A stretch of 64,000 bases of DNA from Ectopseudomonas khazarica (GTDB lineage: Bacteria; Pseudomonadota; Gammaproteobacteria; Pseudomonadales; Pseudomonadaceae): contig NZ_SBHZ01000019.1 in NCBI RefSeq assembly GCF_004521985.1, positions 1-64,000 of the forward strand, written 5' to 3'. Shown piece after piece: positions 16,470 through 24,468 of this stretch. Numbering within the stretch: position 1 is the stretch's first letter; each line of letters opens with the position of its first letter. Position numbers and translations under genes: made by a program. A model generated the notes under the pieces. That model made no database searches, had not been told where the DNA came from, and was given only the letters and a program-made list of their open reading frames with translations.

Positions 16470-19184
16470 ATGGATGAAGTCATAGGTCCAGCCGCTGGAA
16501 GCCTGCAGCGTTCGAAACTTTCGCCGCCCCAGGCATCCACCGAGTATCTGCTAAGACCCCAGGTGGAGGCTGCGCTGTCAGCCCATCCCCATGCCCGCCT
16601 CGTGCTTTTTTCCGCGCCTGCCGGCTTCGGCAAGACCACTGCACTGATGGTGCTGGCCGAGCGACACCGCGAGGCTGGTGGTGCCGTGGCTTGGGTATCG
16701 CTGAGCGCCGATGATGACGATCCCGTGCGCTTCTTCCAGCAACTGATCGACGCGCTGGGGCGTGCCTTGCCGGGCCTGGGCGAGGATGCGCTGGGCTATC
16801 TGCGCAATACCATGCGCGTGCCGGTCGAGGCCGTGATGGAGAGCCTGCTGGCGGAAATGGCGCAGCGCAACGAGCCGCTGCTGCTGGTGCTCGATGACCT
16901 GCACCTGCTCCAGGACCCGGAGCTGCTCGCCGCTCTCAACCGCCTGGCCAAGCTGGCGCCGGCGAGCTTCACCCTGGCCATCGGCAGTCGTTCGCAGCCG
17001 GCCCTGAGCCTGGCCACCCTGCGTGCCAAGGGCATGCTGCTGGAGTTCGGTGCCGACGAGCTGCGCCTCAATCCCGAGGAGGTGCGCAGCTATCTCGAGC
17101 GCAGCGGCCTGCAACTGGAGCCTGACGCACTCAAGGCCCTGTACAGTCACACCGAGGGCTGGATGGTGGGCGTGCACCTGGCCAGCCTGTGGCTCAGGCA
17201 CCATCCGCAGCCCGCACAGCGGATGGCGGAGCTGGGCGCCGACCAGACGGCGGTAGGCGACTACCTGCTGCGCTCGGTGTTCGAACAGTTGCCGCAGGCG
17301 CGGCAGGAGCAATTGCTGGCGCTGGGTATCGCCCAGCAGCTCAGCGGTGACCTGGCCAACGCCTTGTGCGGGCGTCAGGATGGCCAGCAGCTGCTGGAGG
17401 AACTGGAAGCCATGCAGCTGTTCCTTCTGCCGCTGGACCGTGAGCGGCAGTGGTACCGCTTCCACAACCTGTTCGCCGAATTTCTCCGCGCGCGTCTCAA
17501 GGAGCGCGATCCCGAACGCTTCAAACAGCTGCATTTCAACGCCAGCCTGTGGTTCACCAACCACCACATGCAGAACCTGGCCATCGAGCACGCCTGCCTC
17601 GCCGAGGATGCCGAGATGCTCGCGGCGTTGCTCGACGGCTGCGGCCTGGAGCTGATCAACCGTGGGCAGTTGAACCTGATCTACAAATGGCGCCAGCACG
17701 TACCGGACGACATCGCCCTGCGTTTCCCGGTGCTGGTGCTCGCCGATGTCTGGGTGCGGGCTGCCGAGCTGGGTTTGAACGAAGCCAATCGGATGCTCGA
17801 TGAGCTGCTCGAGCGCTGGGGCGAGTCGCGCAGCAGCGGGCCGCTCAGCGACAAGTTGCTCGCGACCCTGGCGATCAAGGCGGTGATTGCCCTGCAGAAG
17901 GACGACCTGGATACCTGCGTCAGCCTGGCGCGTCGCATCGAGGCGCAGCTTGGTCAGCACACCGCCTTCCTCGAGGTGGCGATACTCACCGTCGGCGCGC
18001 TGGCCAACGTCATGCTTGGCCAGGCGGAGCAGGCGCGCAAGCTGCTGGCGCTGGCGCAGCAGCGCAACCACTTCCTCGAAGGCCGCTACCTGGACATGCA
18101 GCTGGCCAACGTGGAAATCCTGCTGTGTCTGGAACAGGGGCGGGTCAAGCAGGCGCAGCTGCTGTTCGACCAGTTGCGGGCGCGGATGATGCCCTGGTTC
18201 GGCGAGCGCTCGCGTGCGCTGGTTTTGCCGACCATCAGCGAATGCCTGATCGCCTACCAGCAGGGGCGCCTGGACGGCCTGCAGGATCGACTGCGCTGGG
18301 CGCTGGCGACCGTCGACGTGATCAATCCCATCGATCTCTATGCCCAGGCCATGCTCTGCCTGGCGCGGGTGCAACGTCTGCAGGATGCGCCCAAGGAGGC
18401 CAGCGCGACGCTGGTGCTGATGCAGAACCTGGCCGCGCGCAACAATTCCTGGCGCTTCTACGTGCAGGCGGTCACCGACGAGATCGCGCTGACCCTGCAG
18501 GAGCCGACGGCAGACCGCAGCAAGCGCGCCGAGCAGCGCCTGAAATCGGTCGACTGGAACAAGCTGGCCGCGCACTACACCCAGCGCAGCTTCAACCCGG
18601 TGCTCTGGGCGCTCGGCCTCAGCCGCATTCGCCTGCAGCAGGCACGTGGACACTTCAGCGAGGCCCTGCACGAGATCACCCAGTTGCGCAGCCAGTTGCA
18701 GAATGGCTGGCACGGTCTGCACCGCCTGCGCCTGGATCTGCTGGCGGCCCTGAGCTACCAGCGGCTCGGCTATCAGGAGCGTGCGCAGAGCCTGCTGGTG
18801 CAGTGCCTGATCGGCGCCGAGCGGGAAGAGGCGCGCAGCCTGTTCATCGAGGAGGGCGAGGCGATTCGCCAACTGCTCCAGCAGCTGGAGTCGGCCGAGC
18901 GCCAGCCAGCGCTGCAGGCCTTCATTCGCAGCCTGCTGTCCGCCTGGCCCGGGCAGGCGTCACGCCAGGCGCTGGACACGCTGGAGGAAGGACTGACCGA
19001 GCGTGAACGCGAGGTGGTCTGTCTGGCGGCCAAGGGCATGTCCAACGAGGAGATAGGTCAGCAGCTGTCCCTGGCCCTGGGGACGGTCAAATGGCACCTG
19101 CACAACATCTACGAAAAACTCAAGGTGCGTAACCGCACTCAAGCCATCCGCCGTGCTCGCGAGCTGAGTCTACTGGAATCATGA
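16470..19184 (+). CDS. Large LuxR-family ATP-dependent regulator (MalT/STAND type), first of pair
   Basis: 904-residue STAND regulator. The ATPase has Walker A SAPAGFGKT near residue 48 and Walker B LLLVLDDLHLL near 130, then a winged-helix region, a long TPR-like helical sensor section, and a C-terminal LuxR helix-turn-helix (LTEREREVVCLAAKGMSNEE). The start at 16470 has AAGGGA nine bases upstream. Its stop overlaps the start of a second, similar regulator by four bases (ATGA). Together they precede the secretion-type cluster from 22139, which they probably control. MalT-type proteins are switched on by a small ligand, not identified here. Confidence 0.92.
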   Translation: MDEVIGPAAGSLQRSKLSPPQASTEYLLRPQVEAALSAHPHARLVLFSAPAGFGKTTALMVLAERHREAGGAVAWVSLSADDDDPVRFFQQLIDALGRALPGLGEDALGYLRNTMRVPVEAVMESLLAEMAQRNEPLLLVLDDLHLLQDPELLAALNRLAKLAPASFTLAIGSRSQPALSLATLRAKGMLLEFGADELRLNPEEVRSYLERSGLQLEPDALKALYSHTEGWMVGVHLASLWLRHHPQPAQRMAELGADQTAVGDYLLRSVFEQLPQARQEQLLALGIAQQLSGDLANALCGRQDGQQLLEELEAMQLFLLPLDRERQWYRFHNLFAEFLRARLKERDPERFKQLHFNASLWFTNHHMQNLAIEHACLAEDAEMLAALLDGCGLELINRGQLNLIYKWRQHVPDDIALRFPVLVLADVWVRAAELGLNEANRMLDELLERWGESRSSGPLSDKLLATLAIKAVIALQKDDLDTCVSLARRIEAQLGQHTAFLEVAILTVGALANVMLGQAEQARKLLALAQQRNHFLEGRYLDMQLANVEILLCLEQGRVKQAQLLFDQLRARMMPWFGERSRALVLPTISECLIAYQQGRLDGLQDRLRWALATVDVINPIDLYAQAMLCLARVQRLQDAPKEASATLVLMQNLAARNNSWRFYVQAVTDEIALTLQEPTADRSKRAEQRLKSVDWNKLAAHYTQRSFNPVLWALGLSRIRLQQARGHFSEALHEITQLRSQLQNGWHGLHRLRLDLLAALSYQRLGYQERAQSLLVQCLIGAEREEARSLFIEEGEAIRQLLQQLESAERQPALQAFIRSLLSAWPGQASRQALDTLEEGLTEREREVVCLAAKGMSNEEIGQQLSLALGTVKWHLHNIYEKLKVRNRTQAIRRARELSLLES

Positions 19185-21904
19185 ATAGCCATAATCCCGT
19201 GTGCCAGGTCAGTGTGCCGTTGCTGCGCACCAAGCTTTATCCGGTTCATGCCGAGGGCGCGCTGCTGCTGGAGCGCTCGGCATTGCTCGAGCGTCTGCTG
19301 GAGGCGCGCGAGCAGCGTCTGATCGTCCTCAGCGCTCCTGCCGGGTTCGGCAAGAGCACCGTGCTGAGCCAGCTGCGCGGTCGTCTGCAGCAGAACGGCG
19401 CGAGAGTCGCGTGGCTGTCCTGCGATGAAAGCGACAGTGAACCGGCGAGGTTCCTGCAGTATCTCGTGGCCGCCGTGCAGGCCGCCTGTCCCGGATTCGG
19501 CGGCAGCGCCTCGGCGTTGTTGCAGGGCGAGATCAGCTGGCCGCTGGAAGCGGTCATCGATGCCTTTCTCGATGACCTGAAGGCGCTGCGGGAAAACCTC
19601 TACCTGATGCTCGACGACTTCCACCGCATTCGTCATCCATCCCTTGGCCAGGGCTCGCGCTACCTGATCGAGCGCCTGCCCAGGCATGTGCGGCTGGTGG
19701 TCAGCACGCGCTATCAACCCCGTTTTCTCGAAGAGCCGCCATCGCTTGGCGCCTGGGCGTTCTGGCTCAAGGCGGAAGACCTGCGCCTGACCCGTGCGGA
19801 AACCGCCGCGTATTTCCGCGACATCAAGCGCCTTGCCCTGGAGGAGAGCGAGCTCAACCAGCTGTACGCCCGCACCGAAGGCTGGATCACCGCGCTGCAT
19901 CTGGCGGCACTGGCCTTGCCACGGCAGCGTGATCGGGCAGCCTTTCTTGCCGGACTGTCGGGCGCCGAGCGCAACATCGCCGATTACCTGGCCGAGGACG
20001 TCGTCGCCAGCCTGCCGGAGCCCGTGCAGCTGTTTCTCGACCAGACCTCGGTGCTCGACGAGTTCAACGCGCCACTGTGCAATGCCCTGACGGGCCGCCA
20101 GGACGGCGCCGAGATGCTGCGTCGCCTGCAGGGCGAGCAGCTGTTCGTGATCCCGCTGGACGAGCAGGGCGAATGGTTCCGCTATCACCACCTGTTCGCC
20201 GAATTCCTGCAGGGGCGCCTGGCCAAGCGCGGCGATCCCGCGCACCTGCTGCATGCGGCTGCGCGCTGGTGCGAAGGGCGTGACCTGGCCGACAAGTCGA
20301 TCAAGTACGCCCTGCGCGCCCGTGACTACGGCTTTGCCGCCGAGCTGCTGGAGCGCCAGGGTGCGCGCCTGATCGCCGGCAACCGGGTCTACGGCATCCT
20401 CGCCATTCTCAAGGACATTCCCCCGGTGGTGATCGCCGAGCAGCCGGTGTTCCAGATCTTCTATGCCTGGCAGCTGGCCTTCGAGCAGAAGTTCGCCGAA
20501 TCCGAGGCGTTGATCGAGGAGGTCAGCACGCGCCTGACCCAGGGCCGCGGCAAGGGCATGCATTTCGGTCTGATCGAGCTGCTGGCGGCTGCCCAGGTGC
20601 TCAAGGCGCTGGTGCTGCTGTATCAGGACAAGCTCGAAGCCTGCCTCAAGGTCGCCGGCCACTGGCTGGCCCTGGTGCCGCAGAACCAGCCGGTGTTCCG
20701 CGCCAGCCTGGCCTGCGTGCAGGCGGCGGCATTCGCGCTGCTGGGCGAGTTCGGCGAGGCGGCCAAGGCGATTGCCGTGGCCCGCGAGAATCTGCGTCAG
20801 TGCGAGAGCGAGTACCTGCACGTGATGGCCAGCCTGATCGAGGCGCTGATCTGCAAGGAGTATGGCGAGCTGGAGCGCGGCAGGGCCCTCGCCGAAACCG
20901 CACGCGCCCGCGTGGAGCAGGTGTTCGGCCGCCGCAGTCGGGTCGGTGGTCCGCTGGGACTGGCCTATGCCGACCTGCTGTACGAGCAGGACCGGCATGG
21001 CGCGATACTCGCCGAATTGCCGCTGGCCACGACCTGGCGCGACGTGGCGACACCGGTGGAGCTGATCAGTCGCGGCAAGCTGGTCATGGCGCGGGCACGC
21101 TTCTTCGCCGGGGCTGCCGAGCAGGGCCTGGAAGAGCTGGACGAATGGCTGGCGGGCTTGCAGGGGCCGGGCTATGAACGGGTGTTCGCCATCGGCATGG
21201 GCTGCAAGGTGCAGTTTCTCCTGTGGCTGCGCCGGCCCAACGAGGCGCAGCGCATCTATCTGCAGCTGGAGCGCCACCTGGCGGCGCTGCCCATCGAGCG
21301 TTACGGCGACGCGCACACCGCGCTGGCACTGAGTCAGGCGCGCCTGGCATTGAGCGATCGGCGCGTGGACAAGGCACAAGCCAGCCTGGAGGCCTGCCTG
21401 GCCAAACAGGGGGCCGAGCATCAGCGTGACCGGCGCTTGCGCCTGAGCTTGTTACTTTCTGTGGCGTACTGGCGCAAAGGTAACAGCGACAAGGCCTTCA
21501 CCCTGCTGCGCGCGACCCTGGAAGAGGCCTGGCAATGCGGCTACCGCCGTCTGTTCCAGGACGACGCCATCTGGTTGCTGCCGCTCTGGGAAGCCTGGCA
21601 CGAGGCCGAGCCGAAGCCGGCTGCGGCCTGGCAGGGCTTGGCCGAGATGCTTCGCGAGCAGTGTCGCCGGCTGTCCATCGATCCTGAAAGTTTCGAGGAA
21701 AATCAGGATGTTAGCCACCGCGAGCGGGAGATCCTGCGGCTCGTGGCTGCTGGCCTCTCCAACCGCGACATCGCCCAGGCGGTGCACCTGTCCGAGGCCA
21801 CCATCAAATGGCATCTGCACAACCTGTTTTCCAAGTTGGGGGTACGCAGTCGTACCCAGGCCGTGCTCAAGGGCAAGAGCCTGGGATTGCTTAGTGAGGC
21901 ATGA
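19181..21904 (+). CDS. Large LuxR-family ATP-dependent regulator (MalT/STAND type), second of pair
   Basis: 907 residues with the same plan as its neighbour: Walker A SAPAGFGKST near residue 51, Walker B LYLMLDDFHRI near 140, a long helical repeat region, and a C-terminal LuxR helix-turn-helix (HREREILRLVAAGLSNRD). The four-base overlap with the upstream gene indicates coupled, near-equal expression, as for proteins that work together. Two adjacent full-length MalT-like genes probably arose by duplication but have diverged strongly. The next gene on the strand is the small secreted protein at 22139. Confidence 0.92.
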   Translation: MNSHNPVCQVSVPLLRTKLYPVHAEGALLLERSALLERLLEAREQRLIVLSAPAGFGKSTVLSQLRGRLQQNGARVAWLSCDESDSEPARFLQYLVAAVQAACPGFGGSASALLQGEISWPLEAVIDAFLDDLKALRENLYLMLDDFHRIRHPSLGQGSRYLIERLPRHVRLVVSTRYQPRFLEEPPSLGAWAFWLKAEDLRLTRAETAAYFRDIKRLALEESELNQLYARTEGWITALHLAALALPRQRDRAAFLAGLSGAERNIADYLAEDVVASLPEPVQLFLDQTSVLDEFNAPLCNALTGRQDGAEMLRRLQGEQLFVIPLDEQGEWFRYHHLFAEFLQGRLAKRGDPAHLLHAAARWCEGRDLADKSIKYALRARDYGFAAELLERQGARLIAGNRVYGILAILKDIPPVVIAEQPVFQIFYAWQLAFEQKFAESEALIEEVSTRLTQGRGKGMHFGLIELLAAAQVLKALVLLYQDKLEACLKVAGHWLALVPQNQPVFRASLACVQAAAFALLGEFGEAAKAIAVARENLRQCESEYLHVMASLIEALICKEYGELERGRALAETARARVEQVFGRRSRVGGPLGLAYADLLYEQDRHGAILAELPLATTWRDVATPVELISRGKLVMARARFFAGAAEQGLEELDEWLAGLQGPGYERVFAIGMGCKVQFLLWLRRPNEAQRIYLQLERHLAALPIERYGDAHTALALSQARLALSDRRVDKAQASLEACLAKQGAEHQRDRRLRLSLLLSVAYWRKGNSDKAFTLLRATLEEAWQCGYRRLFQDDAIWLLPLWEAWHEAEPKPAAAWQGLAEMLREQCRRLSIDPESFEENQDVSHREREILRLVAAGLSNRDIAQAVHLSEATIKWHLHNLFSKLGVRSRTQAVLKGKSLGLLSEA

Positions 21905-21925
21905 CGGGAATTGAGGATCGTCCTA

Positions 21926-21955
21926 CCTGCTCCATCCCTTGGATGGGCTGGCAGG
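21926..21955 (+). terminator. Hairpin after the regulator pair
   Basis: Nested inverted repeats: CCTGC / GCAGG outside and CCATCC-CTT-GGATGG inside, 22 bases past the regulator stop. There is no T run, so termination would be weak. It could also be a protein-binding dyad. Confidence 0.4.
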
Positions 21956-22049
21956 GGCGGGGTGGATCAGTAGCTTGTAGCCATCTCGGAGCGCCATGCG
22001 CTGCGTGAATCCAAACCTGGCGTACCTAGGGAAGCCGCGACAGGTCTGG

Positions 22050-22069
22050 TGATCGGCATGAGCCGATCA
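22050..22069. promoter_or_regulatory. Dyad in the promoter region of the secreted-protein operon
   Basis: Perfect inverted repeat TGATCGGC-ATGA-GCCGATCA, 70 bases upstream of the small secreted protein. It lies in a 234-base gap with no gene. It could be an operator for the LuxR pair or a hairpin in the leader; the sequence does not decide. Confidence 0.4.
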
Positions 22070-22138
22070 GGCTGCTCGTGACAGGACGTCACCGGCAGAG
22101 CCCGGGGCCCCCCCATTTGAACTGTGGAGATAACAACA

Positions 22139-22561
22139 ATGATGACCCTGAAAAAACTCGCTCTCGCCGCCGCCGTCATGGCTGTTCCGTTCGTGGCCCA
22201 GGCCGACCTGAAAGCGCTGGATGACTCCGACCTGGCCGGCGTCACCGGTCAGGCTGGTATCAGCATCGCCGGTAACTTCGATGCCACCATCGGTTCGATC
22301 GTCTACACCGATACCGAAACCGGTGTCAGCGACGGCAGCAACAGCCTGAGCCTGAACACCGTCACCCTGTCCGGCTTCAACATCGACGAAGCCAACCCGC
22401 TGACCGTCGATGTGGTCGACAACAAGCTGGAAATCGGCCTGCCGGGCATCAACGGCGGTGTCGCCGTGGACGCCGTGAAGATCGGCAACGGCACCATTGG
22501 TGGCGTTGCCATCAACGGTCTCGACATGGCCGGCTCCACCGTCAAGATCTGGGGCCATTGA
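22139..22561 (+). CDS. Small secreted beta-rich protein, FilA-like candidate fibre subunit
   Basis: 140 residues with a signal peptide (MMTLKKLALA to AQA), then the motif LDDSDLAGVTGQAGISI, which I know as a hallmark of small exported proteins of the DUF6160/FilA type. The rest is low-complexity, without cysteine or aromatic-rich core, rich in Gly, Asn, Val and Ile, and patterned as short strands. Two similar GG sites (NGGVAV, IGGVAI) lie at residues 106-107 and 121-122. GGAGA nine bases upstream supports the start. A hairpin follows the gene, as often after an abundant subunit. It heads a run with a C39-like peptidase and outer-membrane barrels. A fibre or surface-protein role is inference. 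Confidence 0.75.
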   Translation: MMTLKKLALAAAVMAVPFVAQADLKALDDSDLAGVTGQAGISIAGNFDATIGSIVYTDTETGVSDGSNSLSLNTVTLSGFNIDEANPLTVDVVDNKLEIGLPGINGGVAVDAVKIGNGTIGGVAINGLDMAGSTVKIWGH

Positions 22562-22581
22562 TCCTCGCTTGAGCTGATCCG

Positions 22582-22616
22582 CAGGAGCTCTGTCGCTGTT
22601 CGCGGCCGGGCTCCTG
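22582..22616 (+). promoter_or_regulatory. Intercistronic hairpin after the secreted protein gene
   Basis: Inverted repeat CAGGAGC / GCTCCTG with 21 bases between, and no T run. Placed between the first gene and the peptidase gene, it could stabilise the upstream message or lower downstream expression. Confidence 0.4.
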
Positions 22617-22645
22617 TCTCGTTGTATGCAGTCGCGGATTGACCA

Positions 22646-23407
22646 ATGATCGAAATTCTCGTGGGCAGCCTGATCGGTTTGTACGGTTTCACCGAGGCTG
22701 TCGACACCAAGCCGCAGCCAGCCGGGACGGTGAACATCACCCAGCCCCTGCTGCCCAATGGCCCGCTGCGCGAGTCGGTGGTGCTGGAGCCGATGAGTCA
22801 GTTGCAGTTTCGCAACGTGATTCGCCAGGCCTACGACTACAGCTGCGGGTCCGCGGCCCTGACCACGCTGCTCGACTACTTCCTGGGGCGCAACCTGGAA
22901 GAGCGCCAGGTGATGGAGGGGCTGCTGCATTTCGGCGAGGCGGAGAAGATCGTCGAGCGGCGCGGTTTTTCGTTGCTCGACATGAAGCGCTTCGTCACCG
23001 CCCTGGGCTACAAGAGCGGCGGTTTCCGGGCTGCGTTCGATGACCTTGCGCAGCTCGAACACCCGGCCATCGTGCCGATCGAGTACGCCGGCTTCAAACA
23101 TTTCGTGGTGGTGCGCGATGTCTACAACGACCACGTGTTCATCGCCGACCCGGCGCTGGGCAACATCAGTTTCACCCGCGTGCGTTTCGAGGAGGTATGG
23201 GATCAGAACGTCCTGTTCGTGATCTTTCCCAGTGGCAACGAGCCGGCCAACGCCATGGCGCTGACCGACCGTGACCTGCGCATCATCGATGACCGCACCA
23301 TCAGCATGCTGGCTTTCCGCGAGTTTCCGCAGATGGCCAAGTTCACCACGAATCAGGCCGACCGCTTAGGGTCGGGAGGCGACATCCAGTACATTCGCCG
23401 CAAGTGA
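22646..23407 (+). CDS. C39-family cysteine peptidase, stand-alone
   Basis: 253 residues with the papain-like C39 fold. The nucleophile C67 is in QAYDYSCGSAALTTLL, the histidine is H152 in GFKHFVVV, and the aspartate is D168 in IADPALG, in the proper order and spacing. Unlike bacteriocin exporters it is not fused to an ABC transporter, which is the arrangement of FapD in the Fap amyloid system and of a Fil peptidase. The N-terminus has a hydrophobic stretch (ILVGSLIGLYGF) but no basic residues before it, so its export is uncertain. An in-frame stop six bases upstream fixes the start. It probably matures or handles the small secreted protein encoded before it. Confidence 0.88.
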   Translation: MIEILVGSLIGLYGFTEAVDTKPQPAGTVNITQPLLPNGPLRESVVLEPMSQLQFRNVIRQAYDYSCGSAALTTLLDYFLGRNLEERQVMEGLLHFGEAEKIVERRGFSLLDMKRFVTALGYKSGGFRAAFDDLAQLEHPAIVPIEYAGFKHFVVVRDVYNDHVFIADPALGNISFTRVRFEEVWDQNVLFVIFPSGNEPANAMALTDRDLRIIDDRTISMLAFREFPQMAKFTTNQADRLGSGGDIQYIRRK

Positions 23408-23445
23408 TTCACCCGGCATAACAACAACGATCTGGGGATAGCGTC

Positions 23446-24450
23446 ATGGGAGTTTGGGGGTATGCATGGCTGGCCATGCTGGCGCTTGCTGCTGCACAAC
23501 CGGCCCTGGCCGAGGAGGCCACGGTCGACGATGCGCGTGATGCGCTGACCAAGAAGGACGATGACGCCGACAGCGCCAAGGCGCTGGAAGAGGTGTTCCA
23601 GGCTGCGGAGAAGAGCTACACGCTGCTCAAGAAGGGCGAGCGTACGCTGACCTACGGCTTCGACTACTCGTTGCTGCGCGATACGCAGATCCAGACCGTA
23701 CGCACCGGACAGAACGTCTACAGCGTGATCGGCCAGAGCGAGGCGCAGCACACCTTCACCAACTCCTTCACCTTCGACTACGGCGTCTGGGACAACCTCA
23801 CCTTCAGCATGCGTGTGCCGTTCCTGGCCAAGTACGACACCGAGCGCGACCTCAGCACCTACAGCCTCGGCGACGTCTCCGCCAGCCTGCGCTGGCAACC
23901 CTGGTCGTCCGAGCGCGGCCGGCCGGTCACTACCCTGTTCGCCACCCTCGGCCTGCCGACCGGGGACAGCCCCTACGACGTCAGCCTCGACGATGGCCTG
24001 GCCACCGGCAACGGCTACTACAGCCTGGGCGTCGGCGCCAACATGTCCTACGTGATCGACCCTGTGGTGCTGTTCGGTTCGCTGGGTTACACCTACAACC
24101 TGCCGATCCGCGATGCCGACCAGGTGCGTGGCGGCCGCCTGCTGGAAGAGGTCGAGCCCGGCTCCAGCCTGTCGCTGAGCATGGGCTTCGCCTACGCGCT
24201 GTCCTACGACGTCTCGCTGGCGACATCGCTGCAGATGGCGCACAACCTGGCGCCGACGTTCAAGTTCAGCGACGTCACGCTGGAAGGGAACGAACAGACC
24301 AGTGCGGTGATGAACTTCTCGCTGGGCCTGCGCACCGCGCCGAACACCATCGTCAACGTCAATGCCGGTTTCGGCATGACCGAAGATTCGCCCGATGTCC
24401 TGCTCGGGATCTCCATGCCCCTTGATATCAAGGGCCTCAAGGCCGAGTAA
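23446..24450 (+). CDS. Outer-membrane beta-barrel protein with helical N-terminus (FapF/FilC-like position)
   Basis: 334 residues. The signal peptide ends ALA-EEATV. Residues of about 24-62 are charged and helical (ALEEVFQAAEKSYTLLKKG), and the remainder is made of amphipathic strands such as GVWDNLTFSMRVPFLAKYD and LGDVSASLRWQPW, ending in a typical barrel end. A short periplasmic helix in front of a barrel is the layout of the FapF pore, and the sequence also resembles the phenol-degradation transporter family. It lies 38 bases after the peptidase. Its role as a secretion pore is inferred from context. Confidence 0.78.
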   Translation: MGVWGYAWLAMLALAAAQPALAEEATVDDARDALTKKDDDADSAKALEEVFQAAEKSYTLLKKGERTLTYGFDYSLLRDTQIQTVRTGQNVYSVIGQSEAQHTFTNSFTFDYGVWDNLTFSMRVPFLAKYDTERDLSTYSLGDVSASLRWQPWSSERGRPVTTLFATLGLPTGDSPYDVSLDDGLATGNGYYSLGVGANMSYVIDPVVLFGSLGYTYNLPIRDADQVRGGRLLEEVEPGSSLSLSMGFAYALSYDVSLATSLQMAHNLAPTFKFSDVTLEGNEQTSAVMNFSLGLRTAPNTIVNVNAGFGMTEDSPDVLLGISMPLDIKGLKAE

Positions 24451-24468
24451 GCAGCGAGCGAACCGGAT

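Noticed and set aside
16578-21421. Two open frames of about 760 codons opposite the LuxR regulators
   Set aside because: Both regulators show Walker motifs and LuxR helix-turn-helix ends; the opposite frames show only leucine- and glutamine-rich shadow sequence.
22646-23407. C39 peptidase as part of a bacteriocin exporter
   Set aside because: There is no ABC transporter domain or bacteriocin gene next to it, and the neighbours are outer-membrane barrels.
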